Shown piece by piece: positions 7,744-17,000 of a stretch of DNA of 32,018 nucleotides. The DNA is taken from positions 1 through 32,018 of the forward strand of contig JBCCHB010000178.1 of the NCBI GenBank assembly GCA_039028975.1, in the 5' to 3' direction. Each line of letters begins with the position of its first letter. Position 1 is the stretch's first letter. Origin of the DNA: JAHBNG01 sp039028975. Its GTDB lineage: Bacteria > Chloroflexota > Anaerolineae > Caldilineales > Caldilineaceae. Position numbers and translations under genes: made by a program. The notes beneath the pieces are model-generated. The model made no database searches. It saw nothing but the letters and a program-made list of their open reading frames with translations, and had not been told where the DNA came from.

Positions 7744-7772
7744 TTGACAAATCTAATAAACTTCTGTATAGT
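7744..7772 (+). promoter_or_regulatory. Sigma70-type promoter of the beta-oxidation operon
   Basis: TTGACA (7744-7749), a 17-base spacer and TATAGT (7767-7772) give an almost consensus housekeeping promoter. Transcription would start near 7779, leaving a leader of about 150 bases before the GTG start at 7931. Confidence 0.72.
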
Positions 7773-7783
7773 ATTGGCCATCC

Positions 7784-7815
7784 GCACGTTAATGAACAAT
7801 AGTTCACTAACGTGC
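7784..7815. promoter_or_regulatory. Probable TetR operator, 32-bp near-perfect palindrome
   Basis: Arms GCACGTTAATGAAC (7784-7797) and GTTCACTAACGTGC (7802-7815) are complementary at 13 of 14 positions, around a 4-base centre. The site begins just after the predicted transcription start of the beta-oxidation operon. A bound TetR-type dimer there would block transcription. The adjacent divergent TetR gene is the obvious candidate protein. Confidence 0.65.
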
Positions 7816-7930
7816 AATCGTTCTGGATATAAGTATATTCTGTGTAAGATTTCACCTAGGCAAGTTGTCTAAAGATTGAGTCACGACCTTGTGGTTTATC
7901 TACATTATGCTCAACAAATAGGAGATTCAC

Positions 7931-9994
7931 GTGGCAACACAAATTTATGAAAGCACGGTTGCTTTAGACGGCAATGACGCCAAACAGATGGTTAGCCCGC
8001 AATTTTCCGAATCCGATAGACTAGTGGATGAGGCGATTTCAGTATCGCCCCAATTTGGAGAAGATGATAGATCAGAGATAGATCAAAATGGCCCCATTGA
8101 GCTATTACCTGCTGATGAGCCAAGAGGATTCGATACGCTGGCTATGCAGCGCCTACTTGACGACGAACATGCCGACTTTCGCCATTCAATGCGAGACCTG
8201 CTCACGCAGCCCATCTTCCACCGAGAGCCCAGGGTGGATCATCACCAATTTCGCAAACGGGTGTATGATTGGGTCGAAGCAACGGCCGATTTGGGCATCG
8301 GTGCCTTAGGATACCCCGAAGAGTATGGTGGCGGCGGTGACATGGCGAGATGGCTAATAGCCATGGAGATGATGAGCTACCACGATCTAAGTTTCGTGAT
8401 CAAATGGGGTGTTCAGTTTGGTCTCTTTGGTGGCAGCGTCGCTCAGCTTGGTTCGGCAACCCAACATGAAAAATATCTGCGAGACATCGGCACATTGGAA
8501 CTACCTGGCTGCTTTGCCATGACGGAGTTGGGGCACGGTTCTAATGTACGCGACATCGAGACAACTGCAATCTACAACCCCGCTACCGAAGAATTCATTA
8601 TCCATACCCCACACCATGGTGCTCACAAAGAGTACATTGGCAACGCTGCTGTTCATGGACAGATGGCTACCGTCTTTGCCCAGCTCTACATTGGTGAGGA
8701 ACACTTTGGGGTAAATGCCTTTTTGGTTCCTATTCGCGACAAAATGGGTCACACCATGCCCGGCGTTACCATTGAAGATTCAGGGGTAAAGATGGGTCTG
8801 AACGGTGTAGACAATGGGCGACTTTGGTTTGACCAAGTGCGCATTCCTCGAGAAGATATGCTCGATCGATTTGCCCAAGTTACGCCCCAAGGAGAGTATT
8901 TGACCGATATTCCTTCTGAATCGCGTCGCTTCTTTACCATGTTGAGTACGCTGGTAGGTGGTCGGGTTGGCATCGCCATGAGTAGCCTCAGCACGGCCAA
9001 GACTGGGCTAACCATTGCCATTCGTTATGGTCAGCGACGCCGTCAATTTGGTAGTAAGCCGGGTCAACCTGAGACCCAGTTGCTTGACTATCAGAGCCAT
9101 CAAAGACGGCTCTTTCCACGCTTGGCCAAAGCCTATGCACTAGAGTTCAGCCTAAAATATCTGCTCCAGCGCTTCCAAACCCGCAGCGAAACAGACGACA
9201 GAGAAATTGAAACCTTGGCTGCTGGGTTAAAGGCATACAGTACCTGGAACACAACCGACACCTTACAAACAGGACGAGAGGCATGTGGTGGCCAGGGCTA
9301 CTTGGCGGTCAATCGCTTTACCGATTTGAAAGCGGATTCAGATATTTACACGACCTTTGAAGGGGACAACACGGTTCTGATGCTGCTGGTTGCGAAGAAT
9401 CTGCTCTCCGACTTCCGCCAACAGTTTGAAGATATCAATTTATTCAGCGCCCTACGCTATGTAGGTAACCAAGCCAGTCGGGCAATTACCGAGCAAAACC
9501 CAGTCATTACTCGCAAGACTGATGAAAAGCACCTGCAAGACAGCGATTTTCAGCTCAATCTCGTCCTCGCTAGAGAAGAGCGGCTTCTGATGACCGTTGC
9601 CCGAAGACTTCGCGCGCGAATTAAAGGCGGTGAGGATTCCTATACGGCCTATATCAACTGTCAGGATCACATTTTGAAAGTAGGTCACGCCTATGTGCAG
9701 CGGGTTCTGCTTGAGCAGTTTATTGCCAAAATCCAAACGGTTGATGACCCCTCATTAAAAGAGGTACTCACCCGATTGAAAGATCTCTTTGCCCTCTCTT
9801 TGGTAGAAGAGCACAAGGGATGGTATCTTGAGAATAATTATCTTGAAGGCCCCAAAAGCAAAGCTATTCGACGTCAGGTAGATAAGCTTTGCTTAGAGCT
9901 GCGGCCCGATGCAGTGGCCCTTGTCGATGCATTCGGTATTCCAGACGAGTTACTAGGGGCACCTATTGCCATCAACGAAGTTCAGGAATCATAA
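7931..9994 (+). CDS. Acyl-CoA oxidase-like acyl-CoA dehydrogenase (FAD)
   Basis: First step of beta-oxidation: FAD-dependent alpha,beta-desaturation of acyl-CoA. The 687-residue length and layout follow the acyl-CoA oxidase branch rather than the ~380-residue short dehydrogenases. A non-conserved ~70-residue leader is followed by the alpha-helical domain, then the beta domain with CFAMTELGHGSNV and GNAAVHGQMATVFAQL, then C-terminal helical domains. The expected catalytic glutamate is E477 in YTTFEGDNTVLMLL; CGGQGYLA precedes it, as in peroxisomal oxidases. GTG 7931 is chosen because AGGAG lies 7 bases upstream. It is the first gene of the operon with the FadN-like protein and thiolase. Whether electrons go to oxygen or to an electron-transfer protein cannot be told from sequence alone. 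Confidence 0.93.
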   Translation: MATQIYESTVALDGNDAKQMVSPQFSESDRLVDEAISVSPQFGEDDRSEIDQNGPIELLPADEPRGFDTLAMQRLLDDEHADFRHSMRDLLTQPIFHREPRVDHHQFRKRVYDWVEATADLGIGALGYPEEYGGGGDMARWLIAMEMMSYHDLSFVIKWGVQFGLFGGSVAQLGSATQHEKYLRDIGTLELPGCFAMTELGHGSNVRDIETTAIYNPATEEFIIHTPHHGAHKEYIGNAAVHGQMATVFAQLYIGEEHFGVNAFLVPIRDKMGHTMPGVTIEDSGVKMGLNGVDNGRLWFDQVRIPREDMLDRFAQVTPQGEYLTDIPSESRRFFTMLSTLVGGRVGIAMSSLSTAKTGLTIAIRYGQRRRQFGSKPGQPETQLLDYQSHQRRLFPRLAKAYALEFSLKYLLQRFQTRSETDDREIETLAAGLKAYSTWNTTDTLQTGREACGGQGYLAVNRFTDLKADSDIYTTFEGDNTVLMLLVAKNLLSDFRQQFEDINLFSALRYVGNQASRAITEQNPVITRKTDEKHLQDSDFQLNLVLAREERLLMTVARRLRARIKGGEDSYTAYINCQDHILKVGHAYVQRVLLEQFIAKIQTVDDPSLKEVLTRLKDLFALSLVEEHKGWYLENNYLEGPKSKAIRRQVDKLCLELRPDAVALVDAFGIPDELLGAPIAINEVQES

Positions 9995-10008
9995 TAGCAA
10001 TTTTTTGC

Positions 10009-10138
10009 AATAATTAATGAATTCGTGAATTGTATATGTAATAAACTCGGGCTTTCGAAGCGACTCCACATAACAAAAATACGCCACTGGCTCATTCATT
10101 AGCCATTCAACAATTTGCAAATTCACAAATTAATTATT
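10009..10138. repeat. AT-rich imperfect palindrome between acyl-CoA dehydrogenase and fadN
   Basis: AATAATTAATGAATTCGTGA (starting at 10009) and the inverted AT-rich segment ending at 10138 share the same core, giving an imperfect inverted repeat of 25-29 bases per arm. It fills most of the 184-bp gap between two genes that should be co-transcribed. It shares AATAATTAAT with the palindrome at 5-105. Possible roles are an inserted intergenic repeat or an mRNA-processing hairpin; no T-run is present. Confidence 0.5.
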
Positions 10139-10178
10139 AACTTGAGTTCTTCAAATGAGGAAGGAGCAATAAAGAACA

Positions 10179-12617
10179 ATGTCCCACGGAATTGAATCGG
10201 TCACCGTCATTGGTGCGGGGACCATGGGGGCTGCCATTGCAGGTCATTTGGCCAATGCAGGCATTCCTGCCACACTCTTAGATATGGTTCCTAGCGAGCT
10301 GACGGATCAGGAGCAGGCCGCCGGGCTGACCCTGGCTCATCCCAAGGTGCGCAACCGAATCGTACAAGGTGGTTTCGACCGCATGGTCAAAGCCAAACCG
10401 GCCAGCCTCTTTAGCCAGGATTCACTTAGCAGAGTCACCCTTGGCAATTTGGAAGATGACTTCTCCGACGCCATCTCCAAAAGTGACTGGATTGTCGAGG
10501 CCATCATCGAGCGGCCTGGCCCCAAACAGGCACTTATGGCTCGCATTGAGAAGGAAGCGAAAACCGATGCCATTATCACCTCCAACTCGTCGGGCATTCC
10601 CATGGCCATCATCAGCGAGGGTAGGAGTGACGACTTTAAAAAGCGTTTCTTTGGCACCCACTTTTTCAACCCACCTCGCTATTTGCGCTTATTGGAGATT
10701 ATCCCAACGCCAGAGAGTGATCCAGCGATGCTCGATCGTATGAAGCAATTTGGCGAGAGTCGCTTGGGCAAGGGAGTTGTTATCTGCAAGGATACGCCTA
10801 ACTTTGTGGCCAACCGCATGATCTCCTTTATCCAGAGCGATCTCTTCGAATATGTGCTGGCGAATGACTATACGGTTGAGGAAGTTGATGCCCTCACGGG
10901 TCCCCTAATTGGACGCCCTAAAACAGGTTCCTTCCGCCTCAATGATGTCATCGGTATCGATATCATGGCCTTGGTCGGTGACAATCTCTACGGGATGATT
11001 CCGGATGATCCAGACCGAGTGATCCTCAAAGGCGAGAGCAGCTCAACGCTGATGAACCTGATGGTCAAAGAGAATCTCCTTGGCAACAAGACTGGGCAAG
11101 GCTTCTACAAGACGGTACGAGGCGAAGGGGGCAAAAAGAGCTTCCACGGTCTCAAGCTTCGACATGCCGTCGAGACGGGTGAAATCGACTATTTGGCCCC
11201 TCAAAAACCTCGTTGGGAGAGTGTGGGGGCTGCCCGCAATCTCCCATTGCCCCAGCGTCTAAAGGCAATGGTCAATGCCGATGATCGAGCTGCAGGACTC
11301 ATTCGGCACTCCCTTCTCTATACCATGGCCTATGCGTCCAAACGGATTCCTGAGATCACCGATACGCTGGTGGATCTAGATAATGCCATGCGTTGGGGCT
11401 TTGCTTGGGAGATGGGCATCTTTGAAATGTGGGATGCCTTGGGCGTAGCCGATGCGCTTGAGCTTATGAGCAAGGAAGGCCTCACCACGGCCCCGTGGGT
11501 TCAGGAGATGGTTGAGGATGGTAACGATAGCTTTTACAGCTTTAGCGATTCTGGCGCAAAGCTGGCCTACAGTGTTGCGGATAAAAAGCATTTGCCAGTA
11601 GACCAGAGTGAACTGGTGTTAAGCGTTAACGATGTGAAACGCAATGGCAATACGCTAGCCGAAAACGATGGTGCATCTCTGGTTGATATGGGTGACGGCG
11701 TCATGTTGATGGAGTACCACACCAAGGGCAATGCTTTGGATCCTGATGTTTGGCAGATCTTTGGCACGGCCCTCAATCGACTGCACGGCGACGCGACAGG
11801 TCTAGTCATTGGTAACGACGGCCCTTACTTTAGCGCTGGTGCGAACCTGATGCTCTTTGCAATGGCAGTACAGAGTGAGGCATGGGATCAAATTGAGGCC
11901 TTCCTCAAAACAGGACAGGATATGCTTCAAAATTTGCGCAAGGCACCCAAACCTGTCGTTGCGGCCCCCCATCAGATGGTACTGGCCGGTGGGGCTGAGA
12001 CGATGATGGGCGTCGACCGCATTGTGGCTCATGCCGAAACCTACATTGGGCTGGTAGAATTTGGCGTGGGGATTATCCCAGGATGGGGTGGCTGTAAAGA
12101 GCTAGTCCGTCGTAAAGTGAGTCCTCACATGCACGCGGCCAACGTCAATCCGTCGCCTTATCTGCAAGAGATCTTCGAACTAATTGGCTATGCGAAGGTG
12201 TCTACATCAGCCAAAGAAGCTCAAAGTTGGGAATATTTGGCACCAACTGACCGCATCGTGATGAACCGAGATCATCTACTGGCTGAAGCCAAGCAAGAGG
12301 TCCTTCATATGGCAGATGGGTATACACCACCGAGTGCCAAAGCGAACGTCTACGCGGCGGGGGCTGGTCAGCTAGCAAATATGCGTGTGGGTATCTATAT
12401 GCTCCAAACGGGTGGTTACATCTCCGAGCACGATGCAAAAATTGCTGATAAATTAGCCCACGTACTCTGCGGCGGTGAACTGAGCCAAGGAACGTGGATG
12501 GATGAACAGTACTTCCTGGATCTGGAGCGGGAAGCAATTCTTAGCCTCATCGGCGAACCCAAATCGCTCGAAAGGATCCAATATATGTTGATGAACAATA
12601 AAGCGTTGAGGAATTGA
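10179..12617 (+). CDS. fadN: Bifunctional 3-hydroxyacyl-CoA dehydrogenase / enoyl-CoA hydratase, FadN type
   Basis: Carries out steps two and three of beta-oxidation. Domain order is dehydrogenase first, hydratase second, as in FadN of Bacillus and opposite to FadB. The NAD-binding Rossmann fold opens with VTVIGAGTMGAAIAG. The dehydrogenase dyad is H161 in GTHFFNPPRYLRLLEII and E173, with S138 and N212 at substrate positions. The crotonase domain (about residues 500-700) keeps the oxyanion motif YFSAGANL and both expected acids: E607 in LAGGAETMMG and E627 in GLVEFGVGIIPGWGG. They are spaced 20 apart, as in rat hydratase. The length is 812 residues. The ATG is preceded by AAGGAG at a rather long 12-base spacing. 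It is the middle gene of the operon. Confidence 0.95.
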   Translation: MSHGIESVTVIGAGTMGAAIAGHLANAGIPATLLDMVPSELTDQEQAAGLTLAHPKVRNRIVQGGFDRMVKAKPASLFSQDSLSRVTLGNLEDDFSDAISKSDWIVEAIIERPGPKQALMARIEKEAKTDAIITSNSSGIPMAIISEGRSDDFKKRFFGTHFFNPPRYLRLLEIIPTPESDPAMLDRMKQFGESRLGKGVVICKDTPNFVANRMISFIQSDLFEYVLANDYTVEEVDALTGPLIGRPKTGSFRLNDVIGIDIMALVGDNLYGMIPDDPDRVILKGESSSTLMNLMVKENLLGNKTGQGFYKTVRGEGGKKSFHGLKLRHAVETGEIDYLAPQKPRWESVGAARNLPLPQRLKAMVNADDRAAGLIRHSLLYTMAYASKRIPEITDTLVDLDNAMRWGFAWEMGIFEMWDALGVADALELMSKEGLTTAPWVQEMVEDGNDSFYSFSDSGAKLAYSVADKKHLPVDQSELVLSVNDVKRNGNTLAENDGASLVDMGDGVMLMEYHTKGNALDPDVWQIFGTALNRLHGDATGLVIGNDGPYFSAGANLMLFAMAVQSEAWDQIEAFLKTGQDMLQNLRKAPKPVVAAPHQMVLAGGAETMMGVDRIVAHAETYIGLVEFGVGIIPGWGGCKELVRRKVSPHMHAANVNPSPYLQEIFELIGYAKVSTSAKEAQSWEYLAPTDRIVMNRDHLLAEAKQEVLHMADGYTPPSAKANVYAAGAGQLANMRVGIYMLQTGGYISEHDAKIADKLAHVLCGGELSQGTWMDEQYFLDLEREAILSLIGEPKSLERIQYMLMNNKALRN

Positions 12618-12637
12618 CGATCAAAACGGGGGTTATT

Positions 12638-13813
12638 ATGAGGAATGCAGTGATTGTATCGGCCGCACGGACAGCTGTAGGAAAAGCGCCAAGGGGTACT
12701 CTGCGTACGACGCGCCCAGACGATATGGGGGCCGCAGTAGTCAAAGCGGTCGTAGAGCGGGCTGGTGTAAACTCGAACATTGTTGAAGATGTGATTATTG
12801 GCTGTGCGACGCCAGAAGCAGAACAGGGAACCAACATGGGTCGGATCATTGCCCAACGAGCAGGTCTCCCTGACTCAGTCTGTGGGCAAACGGTCAACCG
12901 CTTCTGTTCTAGTGGTTTACAGACCATTGCCATGGGTGCCCAGCAAATTATGACCGGAATGGGTGATGCCGTGATTGCTGGTGGCGCTGAAAGTCTTTCT
13001 CAGATTCCCATGAGCAGCAACAAATTTATGGCCAATCCCACACTGGCCGCAGAGCATCCGGGCATGTACATCAATATGGGACTAACTGCCGAGAATGTAG
13101 CCCAACAGTATGAGGTGACACGAGAGGAGCAAGATGCATTTGCCCTACGTAGCCACCAGCGCGCCGCCGCAGCCCAAGAGTCAGGCAAGTTTGATGATGA
13201 AGTGGTGCCACTAGATGTAACCATTGTCACGGGTAACGGCAGTTCCATTTCAACCAACAGCACAAGATTTGATAAGGATGAAGGGATTCGTCGAGATACG
13301 ACCGCCGATCGACTAGCTAAATTGCGTCCGGTCTTCCATGTCAAAGGCACGGTCACTGCAGGTAACAGTAGCCAAACCAGTGATGGTGCAGCGGCCGTTA
13401 TGCTGATGAGTGATGAGATGGCCAATGCAGAAGGTATCACGCCCAAAGCTCGTTTTGTCAGCTTTGCCGTAGGAGGCGTTGCGCCGGAAGTGATGGGCAT
13501 TGGCCCTGTGGCCGCTGTCCCCAAAGCGTTGAAGTATGCTGGACTCTCTTTGGATGATATCGATCTGATCGAACTCAACGAAGCGTTTGCTGCTCAAGCA
13601 CTGGCTGTGATTCGAGAATTGGGCTTTGATGAGGAGAAGGTGAACGTGAATGGTGGGGCTGTGGCTCTCGGACATCCGCTTGGCTGCACAGGAGCCAAAC
13701 TTACCGTACAGATGCTTCACGAGTTGGAACGCCAGGATAAGCAATTCGGCATGATCACCATGTGTATTGGTGGCGGCATGGGCGCAGCAGGAATTATTGA
13801 GCGGTTGAATTAG
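12638..13813 (+). CDS. fadA: Acetyl-CoA acyltransferase (3-ketoacyl-CoA thiolase)
   Basis: Last step of beta-oxidation: thiolytic release of acetyl-CoA. The 391-residue protein carries all the thiolase catalytic residues: C90 in VNRFCSSGLQTI, H346 in NGGAVALGHPLGCTGAK and C376 in MCIGGGMGAAG. A TTG at 12614 overlapping the fadN stop is in frame. I choose ATG 12638 because GGGGG lies 5 bases before it and MRNAVIVSAARTAVGK is the standard thiolase start. The gap to fadN is 20 bp, so the genes are co-transcribed. A hairpin terminator follows at 13865. A biosynthetic acetyl-CoA acetyltransferase is the alternative, made unlikely by the operon. Confidence 0.95.
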   Translation: MRNAVIVSAARTAVGKAPRGTLRTTRPDDMGAAVVKAVVERAGVNSNIVEDVIIGCATPEAEQGTNMGRIIAQRAGLPDSVCGQTVNRFCSSGLQTIAMGAQQIMTGMGDAVIAGGAESLSQIPMSSNKFMANPTLAAEHPGMYINMGLTAENVAQQYEVTREEQDAFALRSHQRAAAAQESGKFDDEVVPLDVTIVTGNGSSISTNSTRFDKDEGIRRDTTADRLAKLRPVFHVKGTVTAGNSSQTSDGAAAVMLMSDEMANAEGITPKARFVSFAVGGVAPEVMGIGPVAAVPKALKYAGLSLDDIDLIELNEAFAAQALAVIRELGFDEEKVNVNGGAVALGHPLGCTGAKLTVQMLHELERQDKQFGMITMCIGGGMGAAGIIERLN

Positions 13814-13864
13814 GCAGCTATATATAGGTCGGTTGCATTCTCAGGTTGAAGTTATTGCAGAAGT

Positions 13865-13903
13865 AAAAGTGGGTAGAAATATGCATTCTCTGCCCACTTT
13901 TTT
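13865..13903 (+). terminator. Intrinsic terminator of the beta-oxidation operon
   Basis: The stem AAAAGTGGGTAGA (13865-13877) pairs with TCTGCCCACTTTT (13889-13901) with one G-T pair. An 11-base loop separates the arms, and a run of T follows. It lies about 50 bases after the thiolase stop. Confidence 0.85.
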
Positions 13904-13960
13904 ATTCATAGTCAGTAGTTAAACATGTAGCGGTCTGCACCATAGGGAATAAAATCAACA

Positions 13961-14013
13961 AAGATTTCACAGATTACGCAGATTTTCATCTGTGAAATCT
14001 TCTAATTCCTGTT
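13961..14013. repeat. Intergenic hairpin repeat, copy 1 (ATCTGTGAAATCTT type)
   Basis: AAGATTTCACAGAT (13961-13974) and ATCTGTGAAATCTT (13988-14001) form a perfect 14-bp inverted repeat with a 13-base loop. The right arm plus its flank (13988-14013) matches the segment 22701-22726 in 24 of 26 positions by eye. It lies 40 bp from the end of the large minus-strand gene, so it might help terminate that transcript, but the T-run on that strand is broken. Confidence 0.6.
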
Positions 14014-14053
14014 ATTTTCAGGGCAGCACAATTTCACTCTGCCGCTCTGAAAG

Positions 14054-17000
14054 TTATGGGGTTCCAGGCCATACAATGGCATAGATACCATCCCACACGA
14101 TACCCTCTGCAGAGACGAGGTTGAGATTTGTGTCAACCGCTGTCATCAATCCGGTTGTTTCCCACATGCCACCCGCTTCTCGATTATAGCGAATAATGGT
14201 TAGATCCTGTTCGTCTAATTCTGTTAAACCAAGACGGGTGATGGCTTCTTGATTATAGAAGAGCGTAATCTTGGCGGGGCCAGCCTGAAAATCATTGTCG
14301 ATTTTATCTTCATCCTGACATGCTCCATTTGGCGGAGCAGCCAAAATATCCACGTCGAGCGGCATGCCGACCAGCTTGCCATTCTTATGTTTAATATCAA
14401 GTCCAGATACCATAGGCAACTGCAATGCCGGATAGTGGGCTGCCGGCATAATCATGACGCGACTGCAATCTCGATCTAGAGCTTGAGTTGGGGAAAGCTC
14501 AACCGTGACGAGTCCATCTGCCTTGGGTGCATTGACATCATTGTGGGCAGGCCCGACGCCGCCACCGTCGCGGAACCAGCGAACCAATCCATCAAAATTC
14601 AGTTCGGGATGGGTAATACGAACGATACCGTAAGGTGGAACAGCGCCTAGCGAAGTCTTCGTAAAATCAATTTCTGCTGTATAATGGCCTTGACTGTCTA
14701 ACTGCATTTGATACTCTCCAAGGCATCCTTGGGTACTGTCCGGCACGCAGATTTGAACTGTCGGTTGATTGTTATCAGTCAGCATTCTACCGCTCAGAAC
14801 AACGGTCATTGTGCTGACGACACCATTCTGCATTTCATAGTCAAGGTCCAAACTTGACCCCCAATGATTGGGTGTGGCCTCCATCGGATCCATGATTATG
14901 CCCAGCTCTTGGGTAGAGGAAAAAATAAAGCGATGGGGTATGCTAACAGAGACCGTTGGTGTAAAGGTGTAGCGGTCCACAAATAATCGTACCCGATCGT
15001 TGCCAAGGTCACCCAAAACCACGATTTTCCCCATGAAATTTTCTGTTGCTGCGTCATTACCAATAATGCCAGTCCCCTGATGAACGATACGCGATAATCC
15101 TTGGGTTGGTTTGTATTCGAAGAGATAGAGTTGAGCAGCGGTGTTGGCAACGGTAATGGGTATTGTACTCACCACCGAGATTGAAAGATCATTCGCCCTG
15201 CTGCTCAAACCCTTCTCATTGCCTACTGATTGTTGCAGAGCAATAGTCTGTTCAGCCTGATCAGTCGCTTCACCCCGAATGATAGGCAGATAGAGATTTC
15301 TTTGGGTTTGCGTTGGAGGAAGCGAGATTGCGGGTTCCAAGTTAAATAGATCGTTGAGTGGTCCCCATGAATCCAGCGATGCAGCGGCGCGTACCGTAGG
15401 CATGGCTGACGGCGTTAGTGCTGATTCTCCAAGGGGGCCGTTGCTTGGTGAACGAAGAGGTGCAATGCCTATAGAGGCCGGATCTAGCCCCTGGATCTGA
15501 TACCACTTTTCCAATGTCTGCCAGTCAGCTTCGCTATGAACTGCATATTGGGCAGAATTTGTACACGCACCATCCGGTTCTTCGCTATCCAGGTTGTGCC
15601 ATAGCTCGCTAGCATGGTAGTGGAAGGCCATGGCTGACACGCTGGCCGGATTCTGACTATCGCCCATATCGTTCTCATAGCAGAAATGAATCTTGCCCTC
15701 TGACCCTGGCTCTGTAGAGAGTATGGAACACGTACAGTAGGCAGTTCGTGGGTTGCCGGTGGTTTCATCAATTACAGTATGGCCGTATTCGTCGTAGAGA
15801 AAGAGCGCATAGTGCAGCCATTCGTGAACGATGGTGCGAAAACCCTCTGCATCAGACCATTTACCTGTGTGGCCGTTATTACCATCCCAAGCTCGCCCAA
15901 AGTAGGCGGCAGCAGGTGCAAAGTTGACTGTTAAGTTATCTGTTGTACCGTCAGTTTTTGTGTATGGAGAACCTGTTGTGTAAGAGACTGTCTCGGTCAC
16001 TATGCCCCCCACAAAGGCCAGGGGACGCAGATCATTGGCAGCGTGGAGGCGCAAGTCTGCCACATTCCAATTCTCTCCACCTTCAGAGATAGTGTAAAGA
16101 CCGAATGCCATATAGCCATCGGTCAAGTCGGCCAAGTTTGCGGATGCTTGGTGTAACCCATTGGCCAGATCGCTTTCAAAGATTGGATCATCCGCCGTCC
16201 ATTCCAGGCTGATGGCCACATCAAAGAGGATCAGCGGCCATTCGTCGCGGATAATGACTTTGTCAGTTGCTGGACAGGCGGGCGCACACGTTGCGCTACC
16301 AATGTCTGGAGTACCGCTGCCCGTACGCCAGCTTGTTGAATAGACCCTGTAAGCAGGGAGCGATTTTCCTGCTTTGGCTGGTTGCTGAAGACGTAACCGC
16401 AGGGCAGCAACCTGATCGCACTCGGTAGGCAGTGGCGTAAGGGGAACACCGTTACCATCCGTTTGTAAGAGCAGATTATCGACAAATCCTTGCGTTGGGT
16501 CAGTGCTATAGCAGAGAACCCAGACTTCATCGTTGGCGATGGGGCGATTCTGCCCATCAAAGAAACGTAGGCCATTTGCGGGTTTCGGCTCGGGCCGCAC
16601 GGTAATCGAAACGGTGGCGCTGGTTCGGTTATCCCTATCGTCAATCAGAGAGAAGTCAAAGCTATCGCTACCCTTAAAATTGAAATCGGGATAGTAGGTA
16701 ACAAACCCTGCACCAGAGGTCTCAAGCGCACCATGACCCGCTCTTGCAGGCGATTCAATCATTACATTATTCGCATCTAAATTCTCCAGTTGAATCAAGA
16801 TCGGTGTATTGACCGTCGTTGTCACCATTTGAGGCATGGCAACAGGTGGTTGGGTGCAATCGGCGTCTTCTAACTCTGCTACAGCCCACGTTGACGGTTG
16901 ATAGTCCCCGGACTCATGTGGCCAGCCATATGCCTGAGTGGAGCTTTCGGCAAGATAATGATAGACTGCCAACCCAAAAGAACGATCACAAGGGTCCTCT

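Noticed and set aside
12614..12637. TTG start of thiolase overlapping the fadN stop
   Set aside because: The ATG at 12638 has a better ribosome site and begins with the standard thiolase N-terminus.
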